Shown here piece after piece: positions 46,201 to 56,583 of a DNA stretch of 64,000 nucleotides (within the stretch, counting starts at the first letter, position 1; every line of letters starts with the position of its first letter). Source of the stretch: Methanococcoides sp. LMO-2 (lineage in GTDB: Archaea; Halobacteriota; Methanosarcinia; Methanosarcinales; Methanosarcinaceae). The stretch lies in assembly GCF_038432375.1 (NCBI RefSeq), contig NZ_JBCAUS010000006.1, positions 62,001-126,000 on the forward strand, read 5' to 3'. The notes under the pieces are model-generated. The model saw nothing but the letters and a program-made list of their open reading frames with translations. It was not told where the DNA came from and ran no database searches. The translations under genes were made by a program, and so were the position numbers.

Positions 46201-46671
46201 ATGGATAAAAAGGCGAAGATGATTAAAAGAGTTCGTGTTATGGCTGACTACCAGTTCGGCAAGGGATGTGGAGAGATCCTTTTCCCCGATAACATAACCT
46301 TCCAGCTCTCAAGGACAAAACGTATCCGGCAGATCATGCTTGACGGAAAGCGTGTTGCAACAGCAAGGGCAAAGGACGGAATGCTCACACTCAGCATGGA
46401 AGCTGCTGCAACGGTCCACTCACACATACCTGCACCAGGCCTCAGAGTTACGGTCTGTGATGATGCAGTTCCTTTTGTTGCAAAGGGAAAGACAACATTC
46501 GCAAAGCATGTGACTGCAATCGACCCTGGCCTTCGAAGCGGGGACGAGGTCATTGTTGTTGATGAGAACGACAATGCCATTGCAACCGGACAGCTCATGC
46601 TTTCACCGGATGAGGTGGAAGCACTGGACACCGGTGCTGCGGTGGATGTTCGCTGTGGATGTGAGCAGTAA
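46201..46671 (+). CDS. PUA-domain RNA-binding protein
   Basis: The 156-residue protein has an N-terminal pre-PUA region (KRVRVMADYQFGKGCGEILF) and a PUA domain (FAKHVTAIDPGLRSGDEVIV, then NDNAIATGQLMLSP). This matches the C-terminal half of archaeal tRNA-guanine transglycosylase/ArcS proteins that is encoded separately in some Methanosarcinales. It probably binds tRNA and may work with a split archaeosine enzyme. There is a promoter-spaced ATG without ribosome binding site, so it is likely leaderless. Confidence 0.85.
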   Translation: MDKKAKMIKRVRVMADYQFGKGCGEILFPDNITFQLSRTKRIRQIMLDGKRVATARAKDGMLTLSMEAAATVHSHIPAPGLRVTVCDDAVPFVAKGKTTFAKHVTAIDPGLRSGDEVIVVDENDNAIATGQLMLSPDEVEALDTGAAVDVRCGCEQ

Positions 46672-46817
46672 ACCCGGTTAGACCTTACAGGCATATGGAA
46701 GAAACCTGTGCCTGACGTCAAAATCTACATATAGCAACAGGTTAAATAAGCTGTGAACTTATATATCGCCTCAAATTCATCTCGTCGGAGGGTGAGATCA
46801 TCGCAGAAGAGGAATTC

Positions 46818-47681
46818 TTGAAAACGTTTGTCATTCCAGACAATACAAAAATGGAAGAGCGCAATATCGTGCTGGATGGGGACATCATAATAGGTAACCA
46901 TTCCGATGTACGATATGGCCTTATAGCTAATTCTGCGATCCTTGGGGAAAGGGTCGAGGTTTCCGGCGATATAAAAACAATATCAGACATCAGGATCGAT
47001 ATATGGTCCCATATCGGCGGTACTGTCAAGACCAAAGAGAACGCCTACATCGGAGAGTTCGTCTCTATTGACGGGAAACTTGTGGTCAAAGGAGACCTTG
47101 ACATAGGCAACGATGTAAAGATCAAGGGCGGTTTTGAGGCAAAGGGATGGATCGTGGTAAGAAACCCGGTCCCGGTGATCGCCTACCTGTTCCTGTACCT
47201 GACCGAACTTTTACGCATGGGCAAGGATGAAGAGGTCGAGAAGGCATTGAATGAGCTGTTCGATGAAGAAGTCGAGACCATCGGAAGCGTTGCCATGATA
47301 ATACCCAACGGCTCAAAAATATCCATTGACTCAATAAGAGTACCTTCAAACGCTGTGATCGGAAACGATTGTCGCCTTGTTGGGAACATACGCGCCACTT
47401 CCCTCGATATGGCAAATGGCACCACACTTTACGGAAGCATACGTACCATGAACACGGTGAACCTTGGTGAGAACAACATAATACACGGGAACATAGTCTC
47501 ACGTGGAGAGGTGTACATCGATAAAGGCACACATGTCCTTGGAGAGATCAATGCCAGTTCCATAAGGATACATGAGACCGCACGTGTGGACGGTGTCATG
47601 AGAGCATCAGGAGGTATCGTCTTCGAAAGAGAAGGAGAAGATGCCCTCACCGATAATGAGCTGATGACACTCGATATTTGA
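46818..47681 (+). CDS. bactofilin-like / hexapeptide-repeat polymer-forming protein
   Basis: The start is TTG 46818 with GAGG upstream. The 287-residue protein is rich in beta-helix repeats (IIGNHSDVRYGLIANSAILG, VVKGDLDIGNDVKIKG and LDMANGTTLYGSIRTMNTVN), as in bactofilins and polymer-forming cytoskeletal proteins. A hydrophobic segment (NPVPVIAYLFLYLTELL, about residues 117-133) could touch the membrane. Family members form filaments without nucleotides. It is followed 26 bp later by argD but need not share function. Confidence 0.8.
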   Translation: MKTFVIPDNTKMEERNIVLDGDIIIGNHSDVRYGLIANSAILGERVEVSGDIKTISDIRIDIWSHIGGTVKTKENAYIGEFVSIDGKLVVKGDLDIGNDVKIKGGFEAKGWIVVRNPVPVIAYLFLYLTELLRMGKDEEVEKALNELFDEEVETIGSVAMIIPNGSKISIDSIRVPSNAVIGNDCRLVGNIRATSLDMANGTTLYGSIRTMNTVNLGENNIIHGNIVSRGEVYIDKGTHVLGEINASSIRIHETARVDGVMRASGGIVFEREGEDALTDNELMTLDI

Positions 47682-47707
47682 CAACATACCTAATTCTGAG
47701 GTATTCT

Positions 47708-48880
47708 ATGACCAAAGAGATTACTCTATCAAAAGATTACGAATCAATAGTAGAACAGGATAAAAATTACGTAATGCAGACATACACACGCCAGCCTATA
47801 GCTCTTGAGAGCGGAAACGGCTCAGTTGTCCGCGACATCAACGGTAATGAATACATTGACTGTGTGGCAGGAATTGCCGTGAACAATGTAGGACACTGCC
47901 ACCCACGTGTTGTAGAGGCGATCAGCAAACAGGCTGAGAAGCTCATCCACGTATCAAATCTCTATTATACCGACGTCCAGGCACAGCTTGCCGAGGAACT
48001 TGTAGGCATTACCGGCATGGGCCGTGCATTCTTCTGTAACTCCGGTACCGAAGCCGTTGAAGCTGCAATGAAACTGGCAAGAGTAACAACCGGAAAGACC
48101 GAGTTCATCGCAGCAGAACACTCATTCCACGGCCGTACCATGGGATCCCTTACAGTTACACACAAATCCATCTACAGGACACCTTTCGAACCCCTCATCC
48201 AGGGAGAGAAGTTCGTACCCTACAACGACGCACAGGCCATCAGGGATTCAATAACAAAAGATACCGCAGCGGTAATCGTTGAACCGATACAGGGAGAAGG
48301 CGGTATCAATGTGCCATCTGACGAGTATCTCAAAGAAGTGCGTGAGATATGTGATGAGAACGAAATGCTCCTGATATTCGACGAGGTACAGACCGGTTTT
48401 GCCAGGACAGGAAAATGGTTCTGTAAAGAACACTCTAAGGTGGATCCCGATATCATGACAATGGCAAAGGCAATCGGCGGAGGATTCCCAATGGGTGCTA
48501 TCACGGCACGTGATGGTATCACCTTCGACAAGAGCCAGCACGCTGCGACCTTCGGAGGCGGACCGCTTGCATGTGCCGCAGCCCTTGCATCCATAGGCGT
48601 GATCAGGGACGAGAACCTTGTGGAGCGCTCAGCACAGATGGGAGAGTACTTCATGGACAAGCTCAACTCACTTGAGCTTGACAACATCGTAGAGGTCCGC
48701 GGAAAAGGACTCATGATCGGTGTTGAAATCAACAGGCCATGCGCAGATATCGTAGACCTTGCAAGGGAGAACGGAGTGCTCCTCAACTGCACATCTGAGA
48801 AGGTCATCCGTATCGCACCTCCTCTTGTAATTACCAAAGAACAGATCGACGCGGTGGTGGACATAATTGCCCAGATATGA
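47708..48880 (+). CDS. argD: acetylornithine aminotransferase
   Basis: The 390-residue class III aminotransferase has [72 protein letters not shown] and the PLP lysine in [15 protein letters not shown]. It transaminates N-acetylglutamate semialdehyde in arginine synthesis and may also serve lysine. ATG 47708 has GAGGT five bases upstream. hisC overlaps its end by 14 bp. Confidence 0.9.
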   Translation: MTKEITLSKDYESIVEQDKNYVMQTYTRQPIALESGNGSVVRDINGNEYIDCVAGIAVNNVGHCHPRVVEAISKQAEKLIHVSNLYYTDVQAQLAEELVGITGMGRAFFCNSGTEAVEAAMKLARVTTGKTEFIAAEHSFHGRTMGSLTVTHKSIYRTPFEPLIQGEKFVPYNDAQAIRDSITKDTAAVIVEPIQGEGGINVPSDEYLKEVREICDENEMLLIFDEVQTGFARTGKWFCKEHSKVDPDIMTMAKAIGGGFPMGAITARDGITFDKSQHAATFGGGPLACAAALASIGVIRDENLVERSAQMGEYFMDKLNSLELDNIVEVRGKGLMIGVEINRPCADIVDLARENGVLLNCTSEKVIRIAPPLVITKEQIDAVVDIIAQI

Positions 48881-49949
48881 GCTGATAAAGGAAGAGGTCG
48901 CATCCATTGCAAAATATGTACCCGGCAAATCCATCGACGACATCGTAAGAGCTTACGGCCTTGACCCTGCATCTGTGATAAAGCTCGGTTCAAATGAGAA
49001 CCCTCTGGGGCCATCACAAAAAGCAGTGAAAGCACTCATAGATGATGCACAGGGAATTAGCATATACCCTTCAGCCGATGCCCGTGAGCTCGTGGAAGCG
49101 ATCTCCGAATATACCGGCATAGCCGCAGACCACATCGTGGCATCCGGCCCGGGAATGGACGGGCTTCTGGACGGACTTTCAAGACTTGTCATAAGCCGTG
49201 GTGATGAGGTCATCCTCACAACACCGACGTTCTCCTACTATGAGATATCCGCACGTGCGAACGGCGCTGTTCCTGTTTACGTCCAGCGTGAAGAGGACTT
49301 CTCAGTGGATATTGAAAAGCTGATCGATGCTATCACGCCAAGAACAAAGATCATCTTCCTGTGCTCACCAAACAACCCATCAGGTAATGTGATACCTGAA
49401 GAGGACATACTCCGGATCGCAGAGGCCACTGATGCCCTCGTGTTCGTTGATGAGGCATACGTTGAATTCGCTGACAGGAATGTCGCACACCTTGTTCCGG
49501 AATATGACAACATCATTGTGGGAAGGACATTCTCAAAGGCATTCGGACTCGCCGGCATGAGGATCGGATACGGAATGATTCCTATCTGGCTCAAGGAAGA
49601 GTACATGAAGATCGCAACCCCGTTCAATGTAAGCTCTGCGGCAGTAGCTGCAGGTGTTGCTGCACTTTCAGATACAGAACACCTCAACAGGAGCATTGAA
49701 CTGGCACGTACGGGCAAGAAATATCTTCAGGACAACATCCCGTTCAAGGTCTACGACACCCAGGCAAACTTTGTGCTTGTTGACGTAGCCCCTCACAAGG
49801 CACGTGATGTTACCACGGAATTGCTCAAGAAAGGAATAATTGTTCGCGACTGTACTTCCTTTGCCAATGCAGGAGATTCACTCATACGCATTACCATCGG
49901 CACAGAAGAGCAGAACAAAAAGGTCGTGGAAGGGTTCTCTTCCATCTGA
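48867..49949 (+). CDS. hisC: histidinol-phosphate aminotransferase
   Basis: The 360-residue class I/II aminotransferase shows [32 protein letters not shown]-like [52 protein letters not shown] and the PLP lysine in [19 protein letters not shown]. It makes L-histidinol phosphate in histidine synthesis. It starts at TTG 48867, with GGTGG six bases upstream, inside the end of argD, so translation is coupled. The terminator is at 49988-50010. Confidence 0.95.
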   Translation: MPRYELIKEEVASIAKYVPGKSIDDIVRAYGLDPASVIKLGSNENPLGPSQKAVKALIDDAQGISIYPSADARELVEAISEYTGIAADHIVASGPGMDGLLDGLSRLVISRGDEVILTTPTFSYYEISARANGAVPVYVQREEDFSVDIEKLIDAITPRTKIIFLCSPNNPSGNVIPEEDILRIAEATDALVFVDEAYVEFADRNVAHLVPEYDNIIVGRTFSKAFGLAGMRIGYGMIPIWLKEEYMKIATPFNVSSAAVAAGVAALSDTEHLNRSIELARTGKKYLQDNIPFKVYDTQANFVLVDVAPHKARDVTTELLKKGIIVRDCTSFANAGDSLIRITIGTEEQNKKVVEGFSSI

Positions 49950-49987
49950 CCACTTTGGAACTTAAAGCATAAATTAAAACATTCAGT

Positions 49988-50010
49988 TGACCGCCTGGAA
50001 AAGGTGGTCA
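49988..50010. terminator. bidirectional terminator between hisC and mptD
   Basis: TGACCGCCT (49988-49996) and AGGTGGTCA (50002-50010) form a 9-bp stem with one G-U pair and a 5-nt loop. It lies 39 bp after the hisC stop, overlaps the mptD stop, and is followed by T-rich DNA. Confidence 0.6.
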
Positions 50011-50364
50011 GTCTATTTTATCTATTTTCATTAATGGATAGTCCAGCTCCTTATTGAACTCCATTGAGACATGGACCTTTGCAGAGCCATATTTTGCATC
50101 GATCTGGACGTTGAGCATACGACCTTCCAGCTCACAGTATCCGAACTCATCATTGAGCTTTGAACGTACCATATCCCTGTCAATGGAAACTGTGATGTTC
50201 TCCACGCATGGCTGTACCGAGATGCTCTGTGCAATAGCTTCCTCAAGACTTTCCACGGTCCTCAGGCTCACAGGAGAGCCGGTGAACTGGTGATACAAAG
50301 CTCCGAGTTTGATCCCGGCTTCAAAAAGTACGTTGTCCCTGTCAGTTATTGTGTTTTCGGCCAT
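50008..50364 (-). CDS. mptD: archaeal dihydroneopterin aldolase
   Basis: The 118-residue protein starts with FEAGIKLGALYHQFTGSPVS near residue 14 and has the FGYCELEGRMLNVQIDAKYG core, matching archaeal MptD (PF04038). It cleaves 7,8-dihydroneopterin to 6-hydroxymethyl-dihydropterin in methanopterin synthesis. It is a single gene convergent with hisC and shares the terminator hairpin. Confidence 0.9.
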   Translation of the reverse strand: MAENTITDRDNVLFEAGIKLGALYHQFTGSPVSLRTVESLEEAIAQSISVQPCVENITVSIDRDMVRSKLNDEFGYCELEGRMLNVQIDAKYGSAKVHVSMEFNKELDYPLMKIDKID

Positions 50365-50484
50365 ATGCTACCTACCTTGATAGTTTATGGGTCGAGATTG
50401 ACCTGAAAATATAAAGCCAATACGGTTACCTGAAATTCTAAAAGGGATGATGAAGAAGAAGACAACGAAAGAATGAAACTGCCT

Positions 50485-51738
50485 TCAGGCCTTCTTCACA
50501 GTAACCCAGAAAACACTTCCCTGTCCTTCGGGGTTGTCCTCTACCCCCACTTCACCGCCATGAAGATCAATTATCCTTTTGACAATAGCAAGGCCCAGAC
50601 CGGTGCCCTTTACAGACGCCTTGGTTGCACGTTTGAACCTCTCGAAAACGAATGGCTTGTCCTCATCAGCAACTCCCTCTCCGGAATCAGTTACTGTAAT
50701 CTTCCACTCATCACCGTTGTCGAGAATGTCAACAATAACCCTGCTTCCCCCGGGGCTGTATTTTATTGCATTTGAAAGCAGGTTCACGAAGACCTCTTCC
50801 AGTACAGGGCTTGTCTTTGCATTGTATTTACCGGTTGCATTGTCCTCGAGAACGATCTGCTTGCTCCTGAATTGTTTGCCAAGGGACTGTATTGCCAGCT
50901 TTACGATCGCACCAACATCCGTTTCCTTGAACTCCAGTACACTGATCGCTTCCAGCCTTGAAAGCTTGGATGCTGATTCGATCATATCGATAAGTTTTCC
51001 GTTATTTCGCTTAATTGCACGGAGCTTTTCAGTGGTGTCCGGGTCGAACTCCCTCCTAAGCAATATTTCCACAAATCCTTTCACAAGACCTGCAGGATTC
51101 ATGAGGTCATGGCGAATGATATCTGTGAACAGGTCCTTAAGTTCATTTGAGTGCTCCAGTTCCCGGGCATATTCCTGAAGATCGGACTCTGCTTTCTTCC
51201 TCATAGTGATGTCCCTGTAACTGCATACATACCCCTTAAGGATCCCATCTGTAATTACAGGAAAAAGATAGTACTCAAAAATACGGCCATCCCTGAAATA
51301 AAGAAGATCCGAATTGGATCCTTGAGGACCTGAAAGGTTCTGTATCTTTGAAAGGACTTCGCTGGCATTTTTTAGTTGGAGTACACCATATTTGGTAAAT
51401 GCTTCAAGGTAGTTCTTCCCGATCTCAGCTTCATTGGGAATATTCCAGATCTCACGGAACCTTTTGTTCGACAGCCTTATCGTCCCATTGATATCAAAAA
51501 AAGCAATGCCGTCGTCCGTAGCTTCCAGGACATTTCTTAAAAGGGATTCCCTGCTTTTTATCGTCTTCTCCACATTGCTACTATTAGTATTGCCAGGAAT
51601 GTAATTCTCCGTCTTTTCGTCATGAGAAGAATTGATCCGGGCTGCCCCAAGCCCATCTTTTACATCAGATTTATACTTTCTGGTGATAGGAAAACCTCCT
51701 GGACCCCCATATGAATAATCGTACCCCAAATCATTCAA
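50485..51738 (-). CDS. PAS-domain sensor histidine kinase
   Basis: The 417-residue protein has an unstructured N-terminus, a PAS domain (residues about 65-190, NVLEATDDGIAFFDINGTIR to YVCSYRDITMRKKAE), the H-box DIIRHDLMNPAGLVKGFVEI with the phospho-His, and a full HATPase (VFVNLLSNAIKYSPGGSRVI, VTDSGEGVADEDKPF, GTGLGLAIVKRIIDLHGGEV). It has no membrane helix, so it senses a cytoplasmic signal. No response regulator is next to it. The upstream HTH regulator at 51813 reads in the same direction. Confidence 0.92.
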   Translation of the reverse strand: MNDLGYDYSYGGPGGFPITRKYKSDVKDGLGAARINSSHDEKTENYIPGNTNSSNVEKTIKSRESLLRNVLEATDDGIAFFDINGTIRLSNKRFREIWNIPNEAEIGKNYLEAFTKYGVLQLKNASEVLSKIQNLSGPQGSNSDLLYFRDGRIFEYYLFPVITDGILKGYVCSYRDITMRKKAESDLQEYARELEHSNELKDLFTDIIRHDLMNPAGLVKGFVEILLRREFDPDTTEKLRAIKRNNGKLIDMIESASKLSRLEAISVLEFKETDVGAIVKLAIQSLGKQFRSKQIVLEDNATGKYNAKTSPVLEEVFVNLLSNAIKYSPGGSRVIVDILDNGDEWKITVTDSGEGVADEDKPFVFERFKRATKASVKGTGLGLAIVKRIIDLHGGEVGVEDNPEGQGSVFWVTVKKA

Positions 51739-51812
51739 TACATAATATATAAGCAGGCATTATATAAGGATGCCTGATCAGGCAATAAGAGATAAAAACA
51801 GGAAGCTGAAGC

Positions 51813-52223
51813 TCACCTACTTCTCAGGCCAACCTCATTATCGATCTCCTCAGCGATCTTTTCCAGCTCATCAAAGATCCTTTCTGAATCTTTCCTCATC
51901 TCGCAGACCGCAGCCCTTAGACTGCCACCGCGAAGATACAGCATCTTTTTTCTACGGTAGACAAGGCCCGAGCCAATGAGATTTCGGAGGTGATGATTTA
52001 CCCTTGATAAACTGATATCCAGGGAATTTGCAAGCATCTCTGAAGTAACACCTTCGTTACGGGAAAGGTTTGAGAGCATATCCATTACTATCTTTTTGGA
52101 GATTTCCTCCACATCCCTGCCCGAGGAGAGACCGAAACTATCACAGAACCAATGGATGTCATTTTCGAGGTCCTTTTCCACGGGTTTTTCAATATTTATA
52201 AGGATGATCTGGTGAGTCATCAA
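51813..52223 (-). CDS. winged-helix regulator divergent from clpB
   Basis: The 136-residue protein has a helix-turn-helix of ArsR/MarR-like type (LSRNEGVTSEMLANSLDISL, then SRVNHHLRNLIGSGLV) in the middle and a wing RRKKMLYLRGG. The C-terminal helix may dimerise. It is transcribed away from clpB across 329 bp that hold a 7-7-7 palindrome. Archaeal heat-shock repressors (HSR1, Phr) are of this general size and fold. Control of clpB and itself is an inference from position. Confidence 0.8.
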   Translation of the reverse strand: MMTHQIILINIEKPVEKDLENDIHWFCDSFGLSSGRDVEEISKKIVMDMLSNLSRNEGVTSEMLANSLDISLSRVNHHLRNLIGSGLVYRRKKMLYLRGGSLRAAVCEMRKDSERIFDELEKIAEEIDNEVGLRSR

Positions 52224-52552
52224 AGATACATTGGTCTTTTAACATAAATACCTTCTTGTTTTTGTAGATATCATTTCGATAAAATCAATATCGAAGGTAT
52301 AAAATAGTAAATAAATAGATTTTTTACAAAACATTTAAATAGCAGAAAGGATGAGTAAAAGTGTTAAATGAAATAGTTCACAAACATGCCGATTGTGACC
52401 TGAACCTACAATAACACCATCCGGGTAGCAAAGGGAGTATGCTTCAAGGACACAATTTGGTTATTGTTGAGAATTATTGTTAAAGATTTAATTCATATCA
52501 ATGACAGAGAGTAGAACAAACCATTACATGAACATAACATAAGGAGGTTCAA
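52224..52552. promoter_or_regulatory. clpB/regulator divergent control region
   Basis: The 329-bp region holds TTCGATA (52275-52281) and TATCGAA (52289-52295), an exact palindrome with 7-bp spacer. It lies about 25-45 bp upstream of the regulator's TATA-like box near 52246. A GGTATAAAATAG box follows at 52296-52307. Further TATA-like stretches occur near 52330 and 52480. clpB has AAGGAGG before its ATG. Confidence 0.5.
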
Positions 52553-55159
52553 ATGGATCTAAACCGTTTTACACAGAAAGCACAGGAAGCCATCCAGAAG
52601 TCATTCACAATTTCTGCAAGATACTACAACCAGCAGACAGATTGTGAACACATGTTCCTTGCATTGATGGAACAGGACGGTGGCCTCGTGCCCACACTTC
52701 TTACAAACATGGGCGCTGATACACAGGAGATCGTCCGGAAGCTTGAACAGCACTTATCAGGACTTCCACAGGTATCCGGCCCGGGAAGCGAGCAGGCATA
52801 CGTGAGCCAGTCCTACAACCGGGTCCTGGATACTGCTGACAAGGAAGCACGCTCCATGAACGACGAGTATGTCAGTGTTGAACACCTCCTCATAGCATTA
52901 TTAAAAGAAAAAGGAAGCCCCGGCTCCCGCATACTTCAAGAGGCAGGAGTCACAACAGAAGCAACGTTACAGGCAATAAAAGAACTAAGGGGGAACCGCC
53001 GCATCACAACCGAAAATCCCGAAGATACAATGGAACCGCTCAAGAAATACGGTATCGACTTTACAGAACTTGCTGCACAGGGAAAACTTGACCCTGTTAT
53101 CGGAAGGGACCAGGAGATCAGGCACACCATCGAGATCCTTTCCCGCCGCAGGAAGAACAATCCGGTCCTCATAGGAGAGGCCGGTGTCGGTAAGACCGCA
53201 ATTGTCGAAGGCCTTGCACTGCGTATTGCAAAGAGGGACGTCCCCGATGACATGAAAGACAAGAAGATAATCGCACTGGACATGGGTTCCCTGATCGCTG
53301 GAGCGAAGTTTAGAGGAGAGTTCGAGGAACGCCTGAAGGCAGTATTAAAGGAAGTTGTGGAATCCGAAGGACAGATCATCCTCTTTATCGATGAGCTGCA
53401 CACCATTGTAGGTGCAGGTGCCACAGAGGGTGCCATGGATGCAGGAAACCTGTTAAAGCCTATGCTGGCAAGGGGCGAGCTCCACTGTATCGGTGCTACC
53501 ACCCTTGATGAGTACCGCAAGTACATCGAGAAGGATGCAGCTCTTGAGAGACGTTTCCTGCCGGTACTTGTGGACCAGCCTGATGTCGAGAACACCATTT
53601 CCATCCTGAGAGGACTGAAAGAGAAGTATGAGGTCCACCACGGAGTAAGGCTTAAGGATACCGCACTTGTGGCAGCAGCAGTTCTCAGCGACCGTTACAT
53701 CTCGGACAGGTTCCTGCCTGACAAGGCCATCGACCTTGTGGACGAGGCAGCTGCAAAGGTCAGGACATCCATCGACAGCAAGCCACCGGAACTTGACGAA
53801 GCTGACAGGAAGATCCTCCAGCTGGAGATCGAGCGCGAAGCACTCAAAAAAGAGAAGGATGCAGCTTCAAAGGAGAGGCTTGCAGACCTTGAGAAAGAGC
53901 TTGCGGACATCCGTGCCGAATCCGATGCCATGCGGGCAAAATGGCAGGCTGAAAAGGATGTTATCGCAAACCTGGGTTCCCTGAAGCAGCAGATCGAAGA
54001 GATCAAGGTCCAGTTAGAACTTGCCGAGAACAGCGGAGACTTCGAACAGGCATCCAAGCTGAAATACGGCACACTCGCACCTCTTGAACACCAGTACAAG
54101 GAAGAGGAAGAAAAACTGCAGGAACAACAGGAAGAAATGCTCCTCAAGGAAGAGGTAGGCGAGGAGGATATCGCACAGGTGGTAAGCCAGTGGACGAACA
54201 TCCCGATCACCAAGCTCATGGAAGGCGAGCGCGAGAAGCTCACACATCTGGAAGACAAGCTCCATGAGAGGCTTATCGGACAGGATGAGACGGTGAAGGC
54301 TGTCTCTGATGCAGTCATCCGTGCCTATGCAGGTATCAAGGACCCGAAGAGGCCGATTGGAAGCTTCATCTTCCTCGGACCTACCGGTGTTGGTAAGACA
54401 GAGCTTGCTAAAGCACTTGCAGCAGAGTTGTTCGATGATGAGAACAACATGATCCGCATTGACATGTCCGAGTACATGGAAAAGCACACAGTATCAAGGC
54501 TTATCGGTGCCCCACCGGGATACATCGGCCATGAGGAAGGCGGACAGCTCACCGAAGCAGTACGCAGGAGACCGTATTCAGTTGTTCTGTTCGATGAGAT
54601 CGAAAAGGCACACCATGATGTGTTCAATGTCATGCTCCAGATACTCGATGACGGACGCCTGACAGATTCACACGGAAGGACGGTGGACTTCAAGAACACG
54701 CTCATCATCATGACATCGAACATCTGCGTGGACTACGCTATCTCAAAACTTGAGAAAGGCGAGGACTATGCAAAGATGCAGGAGATGGCACAGAATGAGC
54801 TGACAAAGCACTTCAGGCCGGAGTTCATCAACCGTATCGATGAGCTGGCGATCTTCAGGCCACTGACGAAGGACCAGCTTGTTCATATCGTGGACATCAA
54901 GGTTGCAGACCTTGTCCACAGGCTCAGGGATAAGAGGATCACCCTTGAGATCACCGATGATGCAAAGCACTACCTTGGAGATGCAGGTTACAGCGAAATG
55001 TTTGGTGCACGCCCACTGAAACGTGTGATCCAGAACGAGGTTGAGACAGCAGTTGCAAAACTGATCGTTGCAGGAAAGGCTCTTGAAGGATGCACCGTTA
55101 TCGTGGGTGCCAATGAACGGGGAATCACTGTAGAAGTGAAAGAACCGGCCGAAGAATAA
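52553..55159 (+). CDS. clpB: ATP-dependent disaggregase ClpB
   Basis: The 868-residue Hsp100 has the N-domain repeats, NBD1 with Walker [21 protein letters not shown], a coiled-coil middle domain (about residues 400-540), and NBD2 with [20 protein letters not shown] and a sensor region [15 protein letters not shown]. It frees proteins from aggregates with DnaK. AAGGAGG gives a strong start. ClpB is usual in bacteria but only patchy in archaea, and its layout here is the full bacterial one, which suggests old transfer. It stands alone with its own terminator. Confidence 0.97.
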   Translation: MDLNRFTQKAQEAIQKSFTISARYYNQQTDCEHMFLALMEQDGGLVPTLLTNMGADTQEIVRKLEQHLSGLPQVSGPGSEQAYVSQSYNRVLDTADKEARSMNDEYVSVEHLLIALLKEKGSPGSRILQEAGVTTEATLQAIKELRGNRRITTENPEDTMEPLKKYGIDFTELAAQGKLDPVIGRDQEIRHTIEILSRRRKNNPVLIGEAGVGKTAIVEGLALRIAKRDVPDDMKDKKIIALDMGSLIAGAKFRGEFEERLKAVLKEVVESEGQIILFIDELHTIVGAGATEGAMDAGNLLKPMLARGELHCIGATTLDEYRKYIEKDAALERRFLPVLVDQPDVENTISILRGLKEKYEVHHGVRLKDTALVAAAVLSDRYISDRFLPDKAIDLVDEAAAKVRTSIDSKPPELDEADRKILQLEIEREALKKEKDAASKERLADLEKELADIRAESDAMRAKWQAEKDVIANLGSLKQQIEEIKVQLELAENSGDFEQASKLKYGTLAPLEHQYKEEEEKLQEQQEEMLLKEEVGEEDIAQVVSQWTNIPITKLMEGEREKLTHLEDKLHERLIGQDETVKAVSDAVIRAYAGIKDPKRPIGSFIFLGPTGVGKTELAKALAAELFDDENNMIRIDMSEYMEKHTVSRLIGAPPGYIGHEEGGQLTEAVRRRPYSVVLFDEIEKAHHDVFNVMLQILDDGRLTDSHGRTVDFKNTLIIMTSNICVDYAISKLEKGEDYAKMQEMAQNELTKHFRPEFINRIDELAIFRPLTKDQLVHIVDIKVADLVHRLRDKRITLEITDDAKHYLGDAGYSEMFGARPLKRVIQNEVETAVAKLIVAGKALEGCTVIVGANERGITVEVKEPAEE

Positions 55160-55167
55160 GACGTGAG

Positions 55168-55200
55168 AGGGGACAGATGATCCCCTTTACTACTTTTTTT
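55168..55200 (+). terminator. clpB terminator
   Basis: AGGGGA (55168-55173) and TCCCCT (55181-55186) form a short stem after the clpB stop, followed by a run of T at 55194-55200. Confidence 0.65.
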
Positions 55201-55265
55201 AACTTTACCTGACCAGATTTTGTATAGGACTATCACGAAAGGATTTTGCCAGTCATAGTTCCAGA

Positions 55266-55946
55266 TCAGTCCTCGTAATATTTCCTCGGGACCCTCATTA
55301 TCGGAGATTCAAGATAGAGGAGCAATAAGAGGAACATCACTGTGGAAAATACAGGAAGATATGCAGGGAGCACAAAGTAGGACATTATGGGTAAAGCAAA
55401 TACAAGAGCCACAAATCCCATTGCTTTTGAGCCTCTTAGCTTTGGATATGGATATTCACTGACCATAAGTAAAGAAAGCAACACCATGATACCGATTACG
55501 CCGTAAAAGTAAACGTAACGGTCTGCTATGAGCAAATAGGAAGCCATTACCACAGCAGCTGCGGTTATTGGCAGGCCCTCAAAGTCAGGTATGCTTTTGT
55601 GCTTCGTGTTGAACCTTGCAAGACGAAGAATTCCGCAGAAGAGGTAGAAACAGGCAACAATAGCCATCAGGTATGGGTGGGTATATCCATAGATGAAGTA
55701 TAGGGCACAGGCAGGTGCAACACCGAAAGATATCGCGTCTGCAAGGGAATCAAGATACTCACCAACATCACTGCTACCGACCTTGCGTGCCAGGAAACCA
55801 TCCATTCCGTCAGCAATAGCTGCAAAAAGTATCAATATGAAAGCAAGGTCATCATAACCGGAGCATGCACTGAAGATCGCCATCATGCCGAAAAGGGCAT
55901 TCCCAAGTGTCATGAAGTCAGGGATACGGAGGAGCTTGAACATCAT
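55266..55946 (-). CDS. pssA: archaetidylserine synthase
   Basis: The 226-residue membrane protein has the CDP-OH motif ADGMDGFLARKVGSSDVGEY, then LDSLADAISFG, and about eight helices; it starts FKLLRIPDFMTLGNALFGMM. It makes archaetidylserine from CDP-archaeol and serine. Its start overlaps the stop of the decarboxylase gene. The artA-asd-pssA order matches the lipid/sortase cluster of haloarchaea. Confidence 0.92.
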   Translation of the reverse strand: MMFKLLRIPDFMTLGNALFGMMAIFSACSGYDDLAFILILFAAIADGMDGFLARKVGSSDVGEYLDSLADAISFGVAPACALYFIYGYTHPYLMAIVACFYLFCGILRLARFNTKHKSIPDFEGLPITAAAVVMASYLLIADRYVYFYGVIGIMVLLSLLMVSEYPYPKLRGSKAMGFVALVFALPIMSYFVLPAYLPVFSTVMFLLLLLYLESPIMRVPRKYYED

Positions 55947-56572
55947 TATTGTTTCCTCCTGAAGCCTTTTTCTTTTGCGATCATGGATTCACCTGCATAC
56001 ACGCGGTCACCTACCTTACAGGATATCTCGAAATTTGAAGGAATACTCACATCAACCCTTGAGCCAAATCGTATCATACCGATCTTTTGGCCGCTGACAA
56101 CCTCGTCACCTTCCTGCAAATAGGATACGATCCTGCGCACGAGGACACCGGCTATCTGGGTCACCTCCACATCACCATGGCTGCTCCCTATGACCGTGAT
56201 AGTACGCTCGTTCCTGTCAGAATCCTTGTTGAAGGCAGGCATATGGCCACCTTTTTTGTGCTCTATGCTGCGGACCTTACCGGAGATCGGTGCACGGTTG
56301 ACATGAACATTGTGGATGTTCATGAAAACACAGACCTTCCCATTGCTAATGTCTATGACCTTTCCGTCTGCAGCAGAGAACAGGCAGTGGTCACATATCT
56401 TTGTTGTCCTGTCAGGGTCCCTGAAGAACCAGATCATGAAGACAAAGATAGCAAAAGCAGCATATGACAGGTACCGTAGCGATAAAAGGTCAGTAAGGAA
56501 AGACGCTATTGTGACTGCCAGAGCAAAAAAGCCCATAAAAGCGATCCATGAGGCCGAATCTTTAGCTAACAT
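55946..56572 (-). CDS. asd: archaetidylserine decarboxylase proenzyme
   Basis: The 208-residue protein belongs to the short phosphatidylserine decarboxylase group: two N-terminal membrane helices, VCVFMNIHNVHVNRAPISGK and, near the end, MIRFGSRVDVSIPSNFEIS, where the GS bond is cut to make the pyruvoyl group. It turns archaetidylserine into archaetidylethanolamine. ATG 56572 (AAGG upstream) avoids a 49-bp overlap with artA that the longer frame from 56632 would make. It overlaps pssA. Confidence 0.9.
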   Translation of the reverse strand: MLAKDSASWIAFMGFFALAVTIASFLTDLLSLRYLSYAAFAIFVFMIWFFRDPDRTTKICDHCLFSAADGKVIDISNGKVCVFMNIHNVHVNRAPISGKVRSIEHKKGGHMPAFNKDSDRNERTITVIGSSHGDVEVTQIAGVLVRRIVSYLQEGDEVVSGQKIGMIRFGSRVDVSIPSNFEISCKVGDRVYAGESMIAKEKGFRRKQ

Positions 56573-56583
56573 TTCCGAGGTCC

